The notes under the pieces were generated by a model. It saw only the letters and a list, made by a program, of their open reading frames with translations, made no database searches and was not told the origin of the DNA. 64,000 bases of DNA from positions 23,940,501 through 24,004,500 of the forward strand of contig NC_065874.1 in NCBI RefSeq assembly GCF_933775445.1. The letters are read 5' to 3'. Shown here in pieces: positions 36,447 through 49,399 of this stretch. This DNA is from Argentina anserina (Eukaryota; Streptophyta; Magnoliopsida; Rosales; Rosaceae). Each line of letters starts with the position of its first letter. The first letter of the stretch is position 1. The position numbers and the translations under genes were made by a program.

Positions 36447-36992
36447 TAGGGGTGGGCATGGGACGGAATGAGGCTCATCTCACATCTCATCCCACATCTC
36501 ATCCCACTTTTTTGAATCGGGATGGGATCGGGACAAAACGAGGGTTTTTAAGAATGCATCACACTCGGGATTAATCCTAGTTGGGACGGGACAAATCTCA
36601 CCTTCCTATGAAGTTAAATAAAAAGCTATATTTTTACTTTTCATTAACAAACTAACATTCAATAATGAAATTTTAACAAAAAAAATGCATATTATGTTCA
36701 AAATATTATAATTTACTATTACTATTTGAGTTGATATAATTTTAGAGTTATTAAGAACATATATTAGTTTCATTTTGATACAAATATATAAGAATTTTTA
36801 AGTTTTCATTAAAGGTGGGACGGGACGAAGCGGGATATAAATTATTCGTCCCACTATTATAAAACGGGACAGGATCGAGATCAGGACGGGACAGACGTTT
36901 TTAGACCTCTGTCTCGTCTCGTTCCATGCCTATGAATTTCGGGATGGAATCGGGACGAAATCGGGATTTCTGTTTTTTTATGCCCACCCCTA
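36447..36992. mobile_element. hAT-like non-autonomous element with perfect 8-bp TSD
   Basis: Ends TAGGGGTGGGCAT (36447-36459) and its reverse complement ATGCCCACCCCTA (36980-36992), flanked by identical ATTTCTTC at 36439-36446 and 36993-37000. The interior has several GGGACGGGA/CGGGAT-type short repeats near both ends and an AT-rich middle without coding capacity. The TIR and TSD length fit hAT. Confidence 0.92.
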
Positions 36993-37820
36993 ATTTCTTC
37001 CATCCGTTGGGTTAGGGTCATGATCAGGTCAATAACTGTTCATCTAATATTATATTAATTTAATTGGTGAAAATGAGAAATATATATACCTATTTAATAA
37101 TAATGCCTAAATAAAAAAAATTATATTGTAATACTTTTGAAGTGTGATAGGTAAAAGAGAATGTGAAGAGGTATTTATAGGGATTTTTTTTTCTTCCTAT
37201 TGTTGTAATATTGCCATTGTCATAAAATCTGGTTCCCTCTCTTAAATAGTCAAACACATCCCTTATTAATTAAGCACCATTGGATCAAATTGATATTCCA
37301 ACCTTGAATGGTCCCGATGATTTGCACGTTGGTCACTAATTTCAAAGAAACCAACAGCTCAATGACACCTCACTGCATGCTCACTAAATGACAAAAAAGG
37401 GCTTCACGTGCCGGTCCCTTTTGGTCGCTACAAGACACGCGAATGAGGGTTTTTCTCCCCTGTTGGCGCGTCAGATTTCCCCATTTTCTTTGGGCCACGC
37501 TGGAGGCCTTGGTCAGGAACTCCCAAGACGGGGCTTGCGTCATTTACTGTAGAATTGACCTGGTATCGGTGGAAGCTGCAAATTTAGTTTTTCTCTGACC
37601 TGGGGCAAAAAGTGACCAAAGCTCTCTCTCATTTCAAGTATAGTGGTGCTGTTGCTGCTGTTGTTGTAGTATAATAATAATATGAGTATCATGGGGAAGT
37701 TGGGTCCCCACCTTATCTGGTAATAGTTTGCAGAACTGCCTTATTTGGAGTGGAGGAGGGAACCTTCTTGTGACTCACAGAGACTACTCACGCTTCTGCT
37801 TTCTTTGCATGTATTTATGT

Positions 37821-37911
37821 CCAGCTTCCTCTTCACAACCCCCCACTTCCACTTCTCTCTTACTCTCACTCCCCCTCACTCCTCTGATCTTCTTTCATCC
37901 GAGTTTAAACA
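37821..37911 (+). promoter_or_regulatory. CT-rich 5' leader of the phytosulfokine gene
   Basis: A long pyrimidine-rich stretch (CTTCCTCTTC...CTCTCTTACTCTC) runs up to the start codon, as in many plant leaders. A weak TATA-like TATTTAT lies at 37812-37818. The exact transcription start cannot be told. Confidence 0.4.
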
Positions 37912-38360
37912 ATGAGGCGAAGCTTTCAAATAAGAGCTATTGTTCTGTGCATTGTGTTCATCATTTCTTCCTCAACAATATCAGCCAGGCTTTTACAGAA
38001 CAAAGAAGGTTACCGGCTGTGCCTTAACATCTCTTTTTCATTATTTGTTATTGTAATGAATTAAATCTTGTCATCTTTATCAGGGCAAGAGGAGGCAAAG
38101 CTCAAGAAAATCAGTGATGGGCTTTCACTTGTGGAGCTGGAAGGCAGTGACTTCATGAATGTATGTTTTAGTTGCATCCTTGTCTTGCTGTGATTTGTTT
38201 CATCCTTTGAAACCTATTTCTTATACTATTTCACTGTGGGATGTCATTGCAGCTAATGGGACTGGAAGCCTGTGTTGATGGAGATGAAGACTGCGTAAAG
38301 AGAAGGGTAATTGCAGAAGCTCACTTGGATTACATCTACACCCAGAACCATAAGCCTTGA
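37912..38360 (+). CDS. PSK: Phytosulfokine precursor (3 exons, 93 aa)
   Basis: Exons 37912-38008, 38084-38160 and 38253-38360, all with GT-AG introns and a continuous frame. Residues 1 to about 25 form a signal peptide (basic MRRSFQIR, then a hydrophobic [13 protein letters not shown], cleavage likely after ISA). The C-terminus holds the family signature: cysteines 65 and 72 in ACVDGDEDC, basic KRR at 74-76, and the hormone YIYTQ at residues 85-89 followed by NHKP. In the known pathway TPST sulfates both tyrosines, proteases release the pentapeptide in the apoplast, and PSKR receptor kinases sense it to promote cell growth. The start codon fits the signal peptide. The gene appears intact and stands alone. 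Confidence 0.96.
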
Positions 38361-38555
38361 TGCTGATCAAAGCTAGCTAGCATATCATATTATTCAATAT
38401 AATCTGCCCTTGGTGATGAGTAGTAAATTAATTATCAGATTGTAGAATCTTCCTTTTGCGAGAATGGAAGTGTTACAATATTAGTGCAGATATGAATAAC
38501 TGTATTGTAGTCTATTATGGTGATATAGCTAAGCCTTAGTCTATAAATCTATAAT

Positions 38556-38561
38556 AATAAA
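38556..38561 (+). terminator. Polyadenylation signal of the phytosulfokine gene
   Basis: AATAAA about 195 bp after the stop codon, followed by T-rich sequence. It is the best plant near-upstream element in the 3' flank. Confidence 0.5.
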
Positions 38562-41262
38562 TCTGTTCGTTATATTTTTGGTGATGTTACATGTGAAATT
38601 TAAAGCAATATAGGTTTAGAATACGGGTAGGTGATTACGGGGTGCGACAACATTGATTGTACAGTTGGGAAGTTAGGGTCAGTAAATTTACAGATAGATT
38701 TCAGATCCTATATTCACTATGTTTCAGCAACTGGAGCTTTCAAAACAGTTGGGTAGTCAGCTATGTTTTCGTTTGTAGTCCAAAGCTAAGTTTGTGTTGA
38801 ATGAAAGATAATAACTTTCTATAAATGAGTTCACTAACCAGAAACCAGAGAGTAGGAAATGACCAAAGATTATAGATAAACTGCTAAAAAAGAAATTCAA
38901 ACTTCTATTACATTAAATATGTAGAATCCTAGACAGATACAAGACAGTGACATGGAAATGATGGGAGCTAATGATCGATATTTATAGGCCAGATAGATTT
39001 CATTCCTACAGCTAGAGAAAAGAACATAGGATTAAGATGACCTCACCCACATCCTGAAATATTGGAGTTGGAGAAAGTGGCTTGACTAGTTATTGCATTC
39101 TCACAACCATCATCAAAATTGAATAGGCATCTTCTTTCCTTGGAGTAAAATCATACTTATATAGAAAACCAAGACCTAATTTATCGAAATTAGTCGCATA
39201 AAATGCAAAGAGACGTGAAGAGGAAATGAATTCAATACACTATATATCGAAATTGAAATCATCTGGTGATACAAAGATATTAAGAGCATCACAGACACTG
39301 ATTCAATAACCTCTTAAATCCAACCTATATGCGTTTGCTGATCCTGTGAATAGCTAAATTAATGAACTATCAATGTGTTGTTTTCTGGCTTCAGTCAGTG
39401 GCTTGTGGTTCAGTGATAGGTCTCATCACTCTCATGATGTATACTGCAAAGTCTGCAATTACACTTGAATATGATCATTCTTAGCCAGGTTCCATTCATC
39501 AGTAGCCTATTTATTTCTTCTTTGGTTATACCATTTATCAATAGCATATCCATTACAGAATCAGAGTCAAAACCTGTCCACTAGATTTTGTCATTGGAAG
39601 AGTTGCTAGCTTTGCATGTAGGGCTCATCTGCATGGGCAAAGTTGATGCTACAGAGAAGAAATTCCCATGGAAACATATATGACAAAGAAGAGGAAATGT
39701 GTATGGTATTAAAGTATAAAAATTACAATTATCAGAAGCACATAGATTGCTTTACACTCATTGATGCACAACTCCAGAGCACTTTTCCCCATCGAGACAT
39801 TGGAGTCTGACTGGTTCTTTTGCTTTTCCTTTAGCATATAAGACTACTTTTAAACAAGTGAGAATTGCAATTCCTATTCGTGTTTAAGTTTATATGAATC
39901 TAATCAAAAAGCTATGCCTGATCAATGTTATAGAATTGCTTGTCAACATGAAAGTCAAGACATCACATATTAAACTGCTTTACCATTTACCGAAGTGGAT
40001 AGATTGATCATCTCCCCAGTACCTTCTACCTTTTGCTTTAATAATTAAACTCAGGAGAACCATGCATGGAATTTTCTGCCAAACATCACAAGAAGGTAGT
40101 GACTTCCTGGTTGTCCAGCATAGGCATGCTTCTCTATAAATCCTATAAAGTAGCCACCCCTTCTGAAAATATTCGACTTGTCATTGAAATTAGTAAAAGT
40201 TAGCCAATTATTTTGCACTATGCATCCCATCCAGTAGGGCAAACTATCCCCTGCGCCAAGTGTCTCACCCCAGTAATCACTATCCAGAGGAATAGAAGCT
40301 CGTGACTAATTAGAAATGAGAAGGAACAAGGAGCCATGAAGAAAAAAAAAATTCCTTCAGATCAGATTAGAGTTATTATTAACGAAACGACCTGATTTTG
40401 GATGCAAGTACAATATCAAAACAAGCCACCTTATATTCCCATTTGTTAACATTAAAACGACCTAAATCACACGAATGTATCAGAGCCTCAGATGTGAAGC
40501 AATGAGATTTCTCAAGCACTAAAAAGCAGACATATGCGACTGACTTCAAACGCAGTTGTCCAAGAGCTCAATTTCGACAATGTCAACCCAGCACGCATAT
40601 ACTAGAATCCCGGTTAGAAGACCACGGTGAGGGAGGCAAAGGAAGAGGTGATGCTAGAGCAAAGAATTATCCTTTTAGTGATTCTACATGATAATAAATT
40701 TTGAGTACATCTATCTATGAAAACCTTCAACTGTAGCACTGACAAAATGCTTCATATACCAGAATGACCTGAGGCATATTGCTTTCGTTCTGCAAATAAT
40801 CTCAAAATGGTCATTCTGGAAGGCAAGATGGAAAATGTTCAGCATATAAATTTCAGAACGTCATAATTATTGAGGATGGAATAAAAAAACCCGAACAATT
40901 TTAACTGAAATATGGGATATAATTTTTTTAATCAACTAATATGATGCAGAATATGCAGAGTACCAACAGTGAGTTATATTCCGATACTCCAAGAAGTTAT
41001 TAGCGGCTGGGATACAGAGATACAACAAAAACTAAGAAAGATTAAATAACAATGAACGTCACCGCACAGACCCTCTTGCCCTCTTCTAAGACCTACAAGG
41101 AAATCTAACCTCAAAGCACCTTCATCCTCATTTCCACCTCTTTTCTTTTTCCAAGGGCTTGGAGGGGAGAGCTCAACTGCTCAAGTATGTATAACAATAT
41201 GGCTACAAAAGAATGTTGACTTACAAAACTGACCCTTTTCAAATTGGAGTACAAGTATTATG
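38562..41262. other. Intergenic between phytosulfokine and TIC100 genes
   Basis: 2.7 kb without a supported gene or a recognisable transposon end. Short open frames (for example 40051-40242 on the minus strand) have no motif. The right end should include the TIC100 3' UTR. Confidence 0.55.
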
Positions 41263-44200
41263 TTAACAAAGGAGAGGAAGCGGCTCAGAATGTATGATTT
41301 CTTCATTTGGCTCCAAATTATAACATGGTGTGTGCAAAGACAATATACAGTCCGACTCCCTCTCTGGTGGTGCATGCAGCCAACTATTGTTTCTCAATCT
41401 TATATCTCCTGGAATTATTCGGGTGTTCGTAGAAGCTAAATGATGCAAGCTTACTTGAGATGAATGCCGCAACTGAGATATCCTCCTATTTGAAGAGACC
41501 TTGGCTTGGAAGTTCAAGTGTCTTTGCTTTCTAGCTTTCAAGTTTACTTTTGGGACAAGCAATGGAGGGAAACTCACTAGGTCAACTGATTTCAAGTTGC
41601 AACAAGAGGCTACATTGAATGAAGATGTAGTTGTATTTGGTATTGGTTTACTATTCTTCCATGCTAAGAATGACTGTTGCAGCCTGGATGGAACCTGAAA
41701 AGTTCGAAAAGTAAGCGTAAGATCCTGGAAATGCAGATAATTCTTCATATTCTGTGAAATAAGGGAACAACAAAGGTAAAGGAACTGCAGATCATTCTTC
41801 AAAATAATAGATTACGCCTGTGAGTAACTTGAGGCGTATACAGCTAAGCTCCTAAATGTATATAAAACATTCTTTGCTTGAAATTCAAAGGTGAACTACT
41901 ATAATTATAATATGCTCACAACTGCTAAACACATAAATTAAAATGAAAGCTGGACCATGCTTTGTTTATTGGTAAGTATAACCTACGCTCTAAGCAGCAC
42001 TCTTATACAGACACACCAACTAATGTATGTAACAGGACCAGTCAGTTGTCTGAATTCATGAAAAATTCTACTTATCATGGTAAGCCATTGCAATTTTTCA
42101 AGGGGCTCTTTACACACAGAACAAGATATGAAATTCAAATCAACCTTCAAAAGTACTGACTTAAACCAGTTGAGGGAAGGTGGGAAACAGTTATCATCAA
42201 TCAATGTAGCAATTTATCAGAATACTACAAATTTCTTTACTAAACATATTTAACCATTTTCAAGTAATCTGATTCTGATTAGGTACAAAGCTAATGGACT
42301 ATATGTGTCTATCCATAGCTGTCTATACTATAAACCCAGGCTCTCTTTCAGGGTAACAGGCACAACTTACCCTTTATAACATAATATAATCAAACAAGCC
42401 AACATTAAAATAAAAGGGCAAACACATATAATGTTAGGTAAAGTTGTTAACTTCACGGTACCACCCACAGAAAGGCAAGGGTACAGCTTCCAGTGCATAT
42501 GCACACAACCTTAGATTTAAAATGTGTACAAACATGATCAATTGATCTACAAGCTTATGATGTATAAGTTACAGAGCTTTTTGGCATGGATTTACCCAAA
42601 AACAAAAACTTGAAATGCAGGAAATGAAAAATATAAGTGGATATGAAGACTGCCTAGACATTTCAATCTCGGGCATCAGATAGCATATAGGTCATGATAT
42701 CCAATGCTAATTTCTATTCTGCGACATTGTGACTTGTATTGAGGTATTGTGTATTAAGAAAGAAAGAAAAAACACTTATCAAAAGTTTAAAATCTCACCC
42801 CAGATACAAGACTACTTGAAGCGAATGCCAATGACGAAGTGGAAAATGGAGATCGCCCAGGTTTGTTACCCTTCTGGCCATTTTTCTTAGCATCCTGATC
42901 TGCACTTACAGAACCAAAACTTGATGGCGCAGCATCATCTTCATCTTCATCTTCATCTTCCTCTTCCTCTTCGCCCTCTTCAATTTTGTCATCTTGGCTA
43001 CTCAATGGAGAAGTATCTTCTTCATCCAGCGAGACCATTTCCACATTTTTCTCCTCCTCTTTCTCTTTTATCTTTAACTCCTCATCCATATCCTCGATTA
43101 ACTCTTCCAGACACAGTTCAGCCTCTATCAGTTCTAGTTCTTTTTCGATCAATTTCATCTTCACCTCACTTGCTTTCTTCTTCTCTTCAGTCCATTTCTC
43201 TAGTTTATCAAAAACAGGCCTGCAAGCATTTTCCACCGCTGATACAAGTCGCATCAATATGTTTTGTTTCTTCTCACCAGTGTTTAGTCCATAGAACTCA
43301 TCATAACCTAGCGGAAGTAGCTCTGCCTTCTCTGGGTCCACCTCTTCCCCATCATTCAGAGGCGGCTGCCAAAACAGGCGAATGCCATGCTTTTCATCTT
43401 CAACATAATTGATTAACCGTCCAGTTCGGGTGTGAAGGATAAGTGGATCTTCAGTATATACAAGCTTTGATGGGTCTTCAGGATCAGGCTCTGGTTCCTT
43501 GTTAACAACAACAAATTCTGGAGTCTCCTCTGATCAAGAAAATCCAGTATACAGTAAGACACATAATTTTGTTCTTACTGGTTCAGCAAAAAAGAGTGCA
43601 TGTGTTTCCTGATTATTTGGGAAAAAAGCAGAATAACCTGATCAAAGAGAAGGGGGCAAATTTAGGCCAAGAAGCAACCAACCTACCTACCCAGGGGACA
43701 GCTCTCAAACTTTAAGGGAAGAACAAAATGTTGAAGGGAGGGGAGGTTTTTGTTCATTGGGAGAATATTAGTGTATTTACACATTGGTGCAGCTCAATTA
43801 ACATTTTTTGGGAATAACAGGAAAAAAGAAAAGTAAAATAAATGAGTGCTTGAATATGTAGTGAAACCTCAAGGGGAAGGGGAAAGTATAGATTACGAAA
43901 TTAATACCATTTTGCCACCAGTATTCAAGCTCAGCAGGCATAGGTATTCTCAGTGGAGCTTTATAGAAGGAGTTCAACCACATTTCCCTTTCCTCATCGA
44001 CCTCATGCACATATGTTTTCCAGTAATCAGGGACCTGCCAAATAAAATTAAAAAAAAAACTACAGATTATAACTAACTATATAAATGTTCATTTTCGTGT
44101 CTTCAAGTAAAGAAAATTCAGAAGTCATATATAATTGATTATAGCTTACTTCATAAAATTGGTTTATGAAGCCTGGTGCCATCCAAACATCTTCTTCTTC

Positions 44201-47200
44201 ATAGAAGTAAGGATGTTGAGGATCACTATACGGGCCCCTCTCTTCCCTAACCACTGTAAAAAAATTCCAATAATCATGAACCAAGAAGGGGTCAAATAGT
44301 TTCCGAAAAGGGGAATGGGTCAGATAAATCAAGCATGAATTGAAATTTCTGAATACTTTATTATACTAATTGAAACTCCCAGTACTGATAAATGTCCAAA
44401 AACAAGTAAAGTTGACTTTGATGTCACAGAAGGTCAGACAATAAAGAGATACCAAAGAAGCAAACAGACAGCATTAGAAGAATATGAAGAAAGAACCCAA
44501 AGAACCAAGCAGAGAAACAAATGTGTGCAAATGTTATGGGATACCAGAAAAATGCTATTGGTAACTCCTAATTAAAAGTAGTAGGTATGAGCAACTATCT
44601 TTGGATACGACTTTATGTGGCATGCATACACCTGAAAATCCAAATAAAATACACCAGCCATTTTGCAGATCGGCATTCCTGACTGGAGTCTTAACCGTTA
44701 ACCTCTTCAGTTTGAAATCTTCAGATTAAAAATATAACAAATTTGAAACTAAAATCCTGACAAATACACTTAGTACTAGCATCCAGAAAACATACTTCCA
44801 TCAGGCTTATTCACAAACATCCGAGCCTTGGCAGCAGCCACTTCTGCAATACCCGCATGCAGCTGAAAAACAACCAACTATTTCAGCATATCTTTGCATA
44901 GATGGTAAAACTCTCTTTTATTTTCATCCAAGTGTAGCGAAAACAATGAATAGATATCTAACCGCTGATGTATCCTCATCACAACCAGCATCATCCTCCA
45001 ATAGCTCCCCAAAGTAGAACCTACCCTGTATGCCACGATGAGATAAAGTACTTAACTCGACCAACAACATAATACTCATTAGATACTACGAGAAGCAAAT
45101 AACGACATAGTTATGGAATAATTCAGTGCTGATTATAATTAGCATCTCCAATAGGGTATTTAGTTTTTTTTTTTTTTACTGAAACACACTTACATGGCAT
45201 CGCTGCAAATAAATATACAGAATTCCCAGATATTATATTTATGTTTTAGAACTGGTCTGATGTTGAAAAAAAGGGGTCTAATTCTGAGCCAAGAGGTGAA
45301 GTTTGATTCTTTTGACATTGAAGGATATCTATCATTGCTATGTACATTATATCAGAAATAGTGGCAGCAGAAAACAAGAATCAATATTTTGATGTTGGTT
45401 AAATATAAATAGTCTTCATTCACTGGACTACATATAGGATCTCTTCTTAAAATTAGAAAATGTTCTTGAAACTTCGAAATATGTTATACTCAAAGATTTT
45501 TACGAAGTACAGGAACAAGCTTCATAAAATGGTGCTGAGAAGAAGATTTATGGCAGGATGAACAGAGCAAGCACTGGTGACAATGTTGATGAGTATGATA
45601 CTTCCATCCAACAATGAAGTTTGGAGATTAAAGTTGACAATGTAACTGATACAACAACTATGGTACCGGAGCAATTTTCCATAACATCTTAAACCTCAGC
45701 AACCCAGTTTTTTCCTTTGAAACTATTAATTATTTAGCATGACTTACTACCATAAATTGATCATTCCAACTTGATATTTTACAGTAATCAACTGTCTTTT
45801 TCCCTACTTTTACTAGTAAAAACAACCATTGCTTTTTGTTATATGATAAAAGGGCTATAAAATAAACAGTAAATTTATGAAAAGAAATTACTTGTAACTC
45901 GTGCACTTACATATATGGTACGCTCGTTGACTTCATACACTCCACATCCATGCATTCTGGCATGCTTCCATTGACCTGCATAGCGATATCGACCTTTCTC
46001 CCTGACATAGAATGACAGACAGATGAAATTGCAAAACGAGTTTCAGCAAAGAGTTTACATTCATGACTCACAGAGCAGTCGTAAATACCAAACGACAAAT
46101 TACAAGCTCTATGACACCTTCCCATCTTCTGGTTGGGAAGAGCAAAAATGTGCTAAACCTCACAATTTAACCGCCACAGAACATATAAACCAACAAAGAA
46201 AACATATTCTTCTCAAATCATGACCACCAAACCATCAGACTATGCCACACTATCCACATCTCTCTGATGGAGAATGTTGAGAATTATTTGACTATCCACA
46301 TGGTCACATAGGTTTGTACAATCCTGCTTGTTCCAGCATTCTTAACAATATCAGATTAAGAACCCATGTGTCCAAACAAAGAAAAAAATGATATTTTGAC
46401 TCAGGTTGACACAACTTATGGAGTTGAACCCAATGAGCAACTAGCTCAGTATTTGATATTACATACAAATAGCACTATTAAGATAACATAGTAATAAGTT
46501 ACCCATATCTTCTGGTCTTACCAAAATTATAAGAGCACAGAATTAAGAAGTCATTCAATGAAATACAGATAGAACCAACAGAAAGATATAACTTACGGTT
46601 TCCTCCCAAAATGTTTGATCCAGTCATCATTTTCATAGAAAGGAATTACAGACTGCCCCCCTGCTAGATCAATGCTGTCTTGAATATCCATCTCTAACCA
46701 TGCTTTGTCTTCCGGGGTCATATAGTCTCTTGATATAATGTGCCCTTCAGCACGCATCTGTGCTTCAAGCCTGAAAGAGGGTACCAAATTACTCAACCAG
46801 TGTATGGGATAGAATCCCGAGGTTCTAACTGCTAAGTGATGGCATCCAACTATACAGGAATTGTAAACTTACTTGGAACCTGGAATAGGCTCTATGTCAG
46901 GTATGTCAACTTCAACAACCCCATGACCCTCCATGTTGTTTTGAAGCCATTCACCTTCGTACCTATGAAAAGGAAACAGAAGCACTTATCAGTTATCACA
47001 CAAACCATAGTAAAACAGAAAGTCAAGCTGAGCATAATTATCAGTTGAGAGAACAACCCTTCACATGGAGCAGGAATGGAATGTATATATTACAGCTATA
47101 CTTAACAATTGTCAACACGAAACTTCTAAATTAATATGTCTACAACAAGAGAAACCAGGATAGGGTGGACTAGTGGACTATAGGTCCTGCGGCAATATTT

Positions 47201-48455
47201 ACAGAATCCTAGGTTGCATATTTTGTCCACCACACCTGTAACTAACGATGCCAATAAGGCTACTAGGCTACTGTAACTTACTGCTTGATAAAGATTGTGT
47301 ATCAATGATCAAATGACAGTAGAGAATAATGGTTTTAGCTTGTCTTTTTTTACTGTGTTTCTTGGTTTCTGAGTATCATCATTCTTCCTAACCTTTATCC
47401 AATCATAATAAAGCACAAATATTACAAGCATGAATCAGTAAGTAAGACGAAGTGATCCGTTCGTCAAAAGAAAAGCACAAATAAACAGCAATGCCAATAA
47501 GCCTGGATAACTAGGCTACTTTAACTACTGGTTCATCAAATTGTGTATCAATAACTTAATGTGGATTCACCTCATCACACCCTAACTTTCAGTCGTAATC
47601 AGACACAATGTTGTAAGCAGGTATCAATAACGTAACCAACTACATTTCATCAAATCATCAAATGTACACACCAACCTGACCATTCCCTGTTCAGCAACAT
47701 AGACTCCCTTGCCGTGCGCCAAGTCATCCCACACCGTCCCCTCATACCTTAAAATTAAACACATTCCACAACTCAACTCCATTAGTAAAACTCAAAACCA
47801 AACACAAAATGCTCGAAACAACCTTAACAAAGAAACAAACATACGAGCTGCCGTCGGGGAACACATAGCTGACCCAAGTGAGAAACTCCTCGATCCTATC
47901 CAGCTCCTCAATCACAGCCTTGGGATTCGCAATGTCATGATGATCCTCCGGTATTACCGGGTACGGCTTCCGATACGGAACATAAAACGGCGCAATAGGC
48001 GGGTCATTCCCCTCCCGAATCTCATCCCTAACAATCTCCCAATCCTCCTCGTCAGCCCAAACCGGGTCCCACCCCGGTTTGGTCATCTCCAACGGCGCAT
48101 CGCCCCAAAGCTCCTTCAAGTCCTCCTCCCGCCATTTCTCAGGGTCCTCCGGAAAATCAAACAAGTCCTCATGAAACACGTACCCTCTGTCCTCCTCATC
48201 CTGCCTCCTCCTCACTCTCTTCCCCTCCAGGACCTGATTGAAGAGCTTCACGTTCACCTCCGGCGTGTTGTTGTCCTCCGGGATGACCTCGCCGGGCCGG
48301 AGGTACTTGAGGTCCTCGTCGGGCCCGGCATTGGCGCCGGAGGAGTCGTCGGAGTCGTAGTCGGGCTCGGAGTCTGAGGAGGAGAGGTCGTCCGGGTCGG
48401 GTTGTTGGGATTTGAGGTCGGGGTCGGTGGGGATTGGGGAGGCTTGGTCTGGCAT
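41263..48455 (-). CDS. TIC100: TIC100, chloroplast inner-envelope translocon subunit (11 exons, 853 aa)
   Basis: Exons, minus strand: 48455-47845, 47747-47676, 46962-46873, 46770-46597, 46001-45911, 45025-44963, 44862-44796, 44253-44150, 44034-43908, 43529-42799, 41694-41263. All introns are GT-AG, phases agree, and there is no stop. TIC100 (Arabidopsis EMB1211) belongs to the 1-MDa TIC complex with TIC20, TIC56 and TIC214 and helps import preproteins; loss is embryo-lethal there. An acidic N-terminus (DLSSSDSEPDYDSDDSS) is followed by MORN-type repeats: YEGTVWDDLAHGKGVYVAEQ (from about 204), RYEGEWLQNNMEGHG, and RYRYAGQWKHARMHGCGVYE (about 319-338). Exon 10 has a charged helix and an acidic run (EEEEEDEDEDEDD). 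Exon 11 gives a basic, Ser-rich tail. 853 residues is close to the remembered Arabidopsis length. The gene appears intact. Confidence 0.95.
42932..42975 (-). repeat. Trinucleotide run in TIC100 exon 10
   Basis: A repeated TCATCT/TCCTCT pattern on the plus strand encodes the Glu/Asp run of the protein. Such runs vary in length between alleles without shifting the frame. Confidence 0.8.
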
Positions 48456-48461
48456 TGCGGT

Positions 48462-48485
48462 GAGAAGAAGAAGAAGAAGAAGATA
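48462..48485 (-). repeat. GAA/TTC run in the TIC100 5' leader
   Basis: About seven GAA units on the plus strand (TTC in the transcript), ending seven bases before the start codon; a pyrimidine-rich leader for the minus-strand gene. Confidence 0.75.
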
Positions 48486-48689
48486 AGGATAGTGTGTAGT
48501 GAGTCCGGTGGTTTCTATGCGAAATATAAGGAGTGTAGCAACAGCGGAAGAGACAGATTGAGAGGGTTTTGGGTTTTTTGTTTTTATTTTAAATAGAAGG
48601 ATGAATTCATTTGTCTTTTTCTTTCTTTTCTTTTTTCAATAAAATAAATTAAAATTAGAAACTAGGGGAACATTTGTCACACGGAACTG

Positions 48690-49110
48690 TCATAGAGCTC
48701 CGTTGGTGAACCATCTTAAGCGCCTTGCTACTACTGTGTTACGTTGTTCGTGGAAAATCTAGTATTGTTGCTGTTGAGGACAATATTCGATTGTGGTGCA
48801 GCATAAGAATGTGAAATTTTGGGTCTCTCCTAGAGCCAAACGTAAACCAAGTCGTCATAAAGGAAGTACAAATTGACCTAAGGCTGCTAGAGAGTTGGTT
48901 TTAGAGTATAAGAAATCTAAGACCAAGGTTTATAACAGGAAGCGAGTAACAAAGAAGAAGTAAATTAAGGTGGTGTCTTCTCTACCATCTAGTGAGAAGC
49001 TATCTAAATATGGAACTGAGGTTCAAATGGTGATGGAGGAGGAGTGTGCTCCAAAAGATGTTATAGCAGAGCAGGAGTGCGCTCCCTCTACTGACCAGGC
49101 ATAAATTAAA
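48690..49110 (+). pseudogene. Retroposon-like coding debris, possibly LINE ORF1 C-terminus
   Basis: A broken frame reads SPRAKRKPSRHKGSTN, then PKAARELVLEYKKSKTKVYNRKR, then an acidic end. The basic KRKxxRxKGSxN segment recalls AT-hook-like tails of plant LINE ORF1 proteins, but this is weak. Stops occur at TGACCT (48877) and TAAATT (48961). The downstream 49110-49390 is T-rich, like a 3' UTR. No target duplication was identified. Confidence 0.3.
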
Positions 49111-49399
49111 TTAGGTCACAGTCTTATAATGGTGTGGTTGTGAAACATTTATCATGTTTCTACATCATTTGTATTCAGTTAGTTTTTACACTTTGTGACT
49201 ATGAAAATGTGGGTCAATCTTGACTTTATTTAGCTAGTTTTATCTAAGACTTCTAGTTTCGACTAGTTTTTTTAGGGATAGCTAGTTTGTTAAGTCAGAA
49301 GAGATAGCTCTCATTCTCAGCTTTCGGGTGTGTTATCTTAGTTTTGCTTGCTGAAATACAATTTAGTTGGACCTTCGATTCAAAAAAGTCGTTATCAAG

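Noticed and set aside
37728..38027. 99-codon frame starting before the phytosulfokine gene
   Set aside because: Covers the CT-rich leader in another frame and runs through the first splice donor; the PSK exon frame explains the sequence better.
42921..43412. Plus-strand frames of 163 and 102 codons
   Set aside because: Antisense shadows of TIC100 exon 10; Ser/His-rich runs come from the acidic Glu/Asp codons read backwards.
47709..48377. 222-codon open frame on the plus strand
   Set aside because: Antisense shadow of TIC100 exon 1, whose GC-rich codons leave the opposite strand open.
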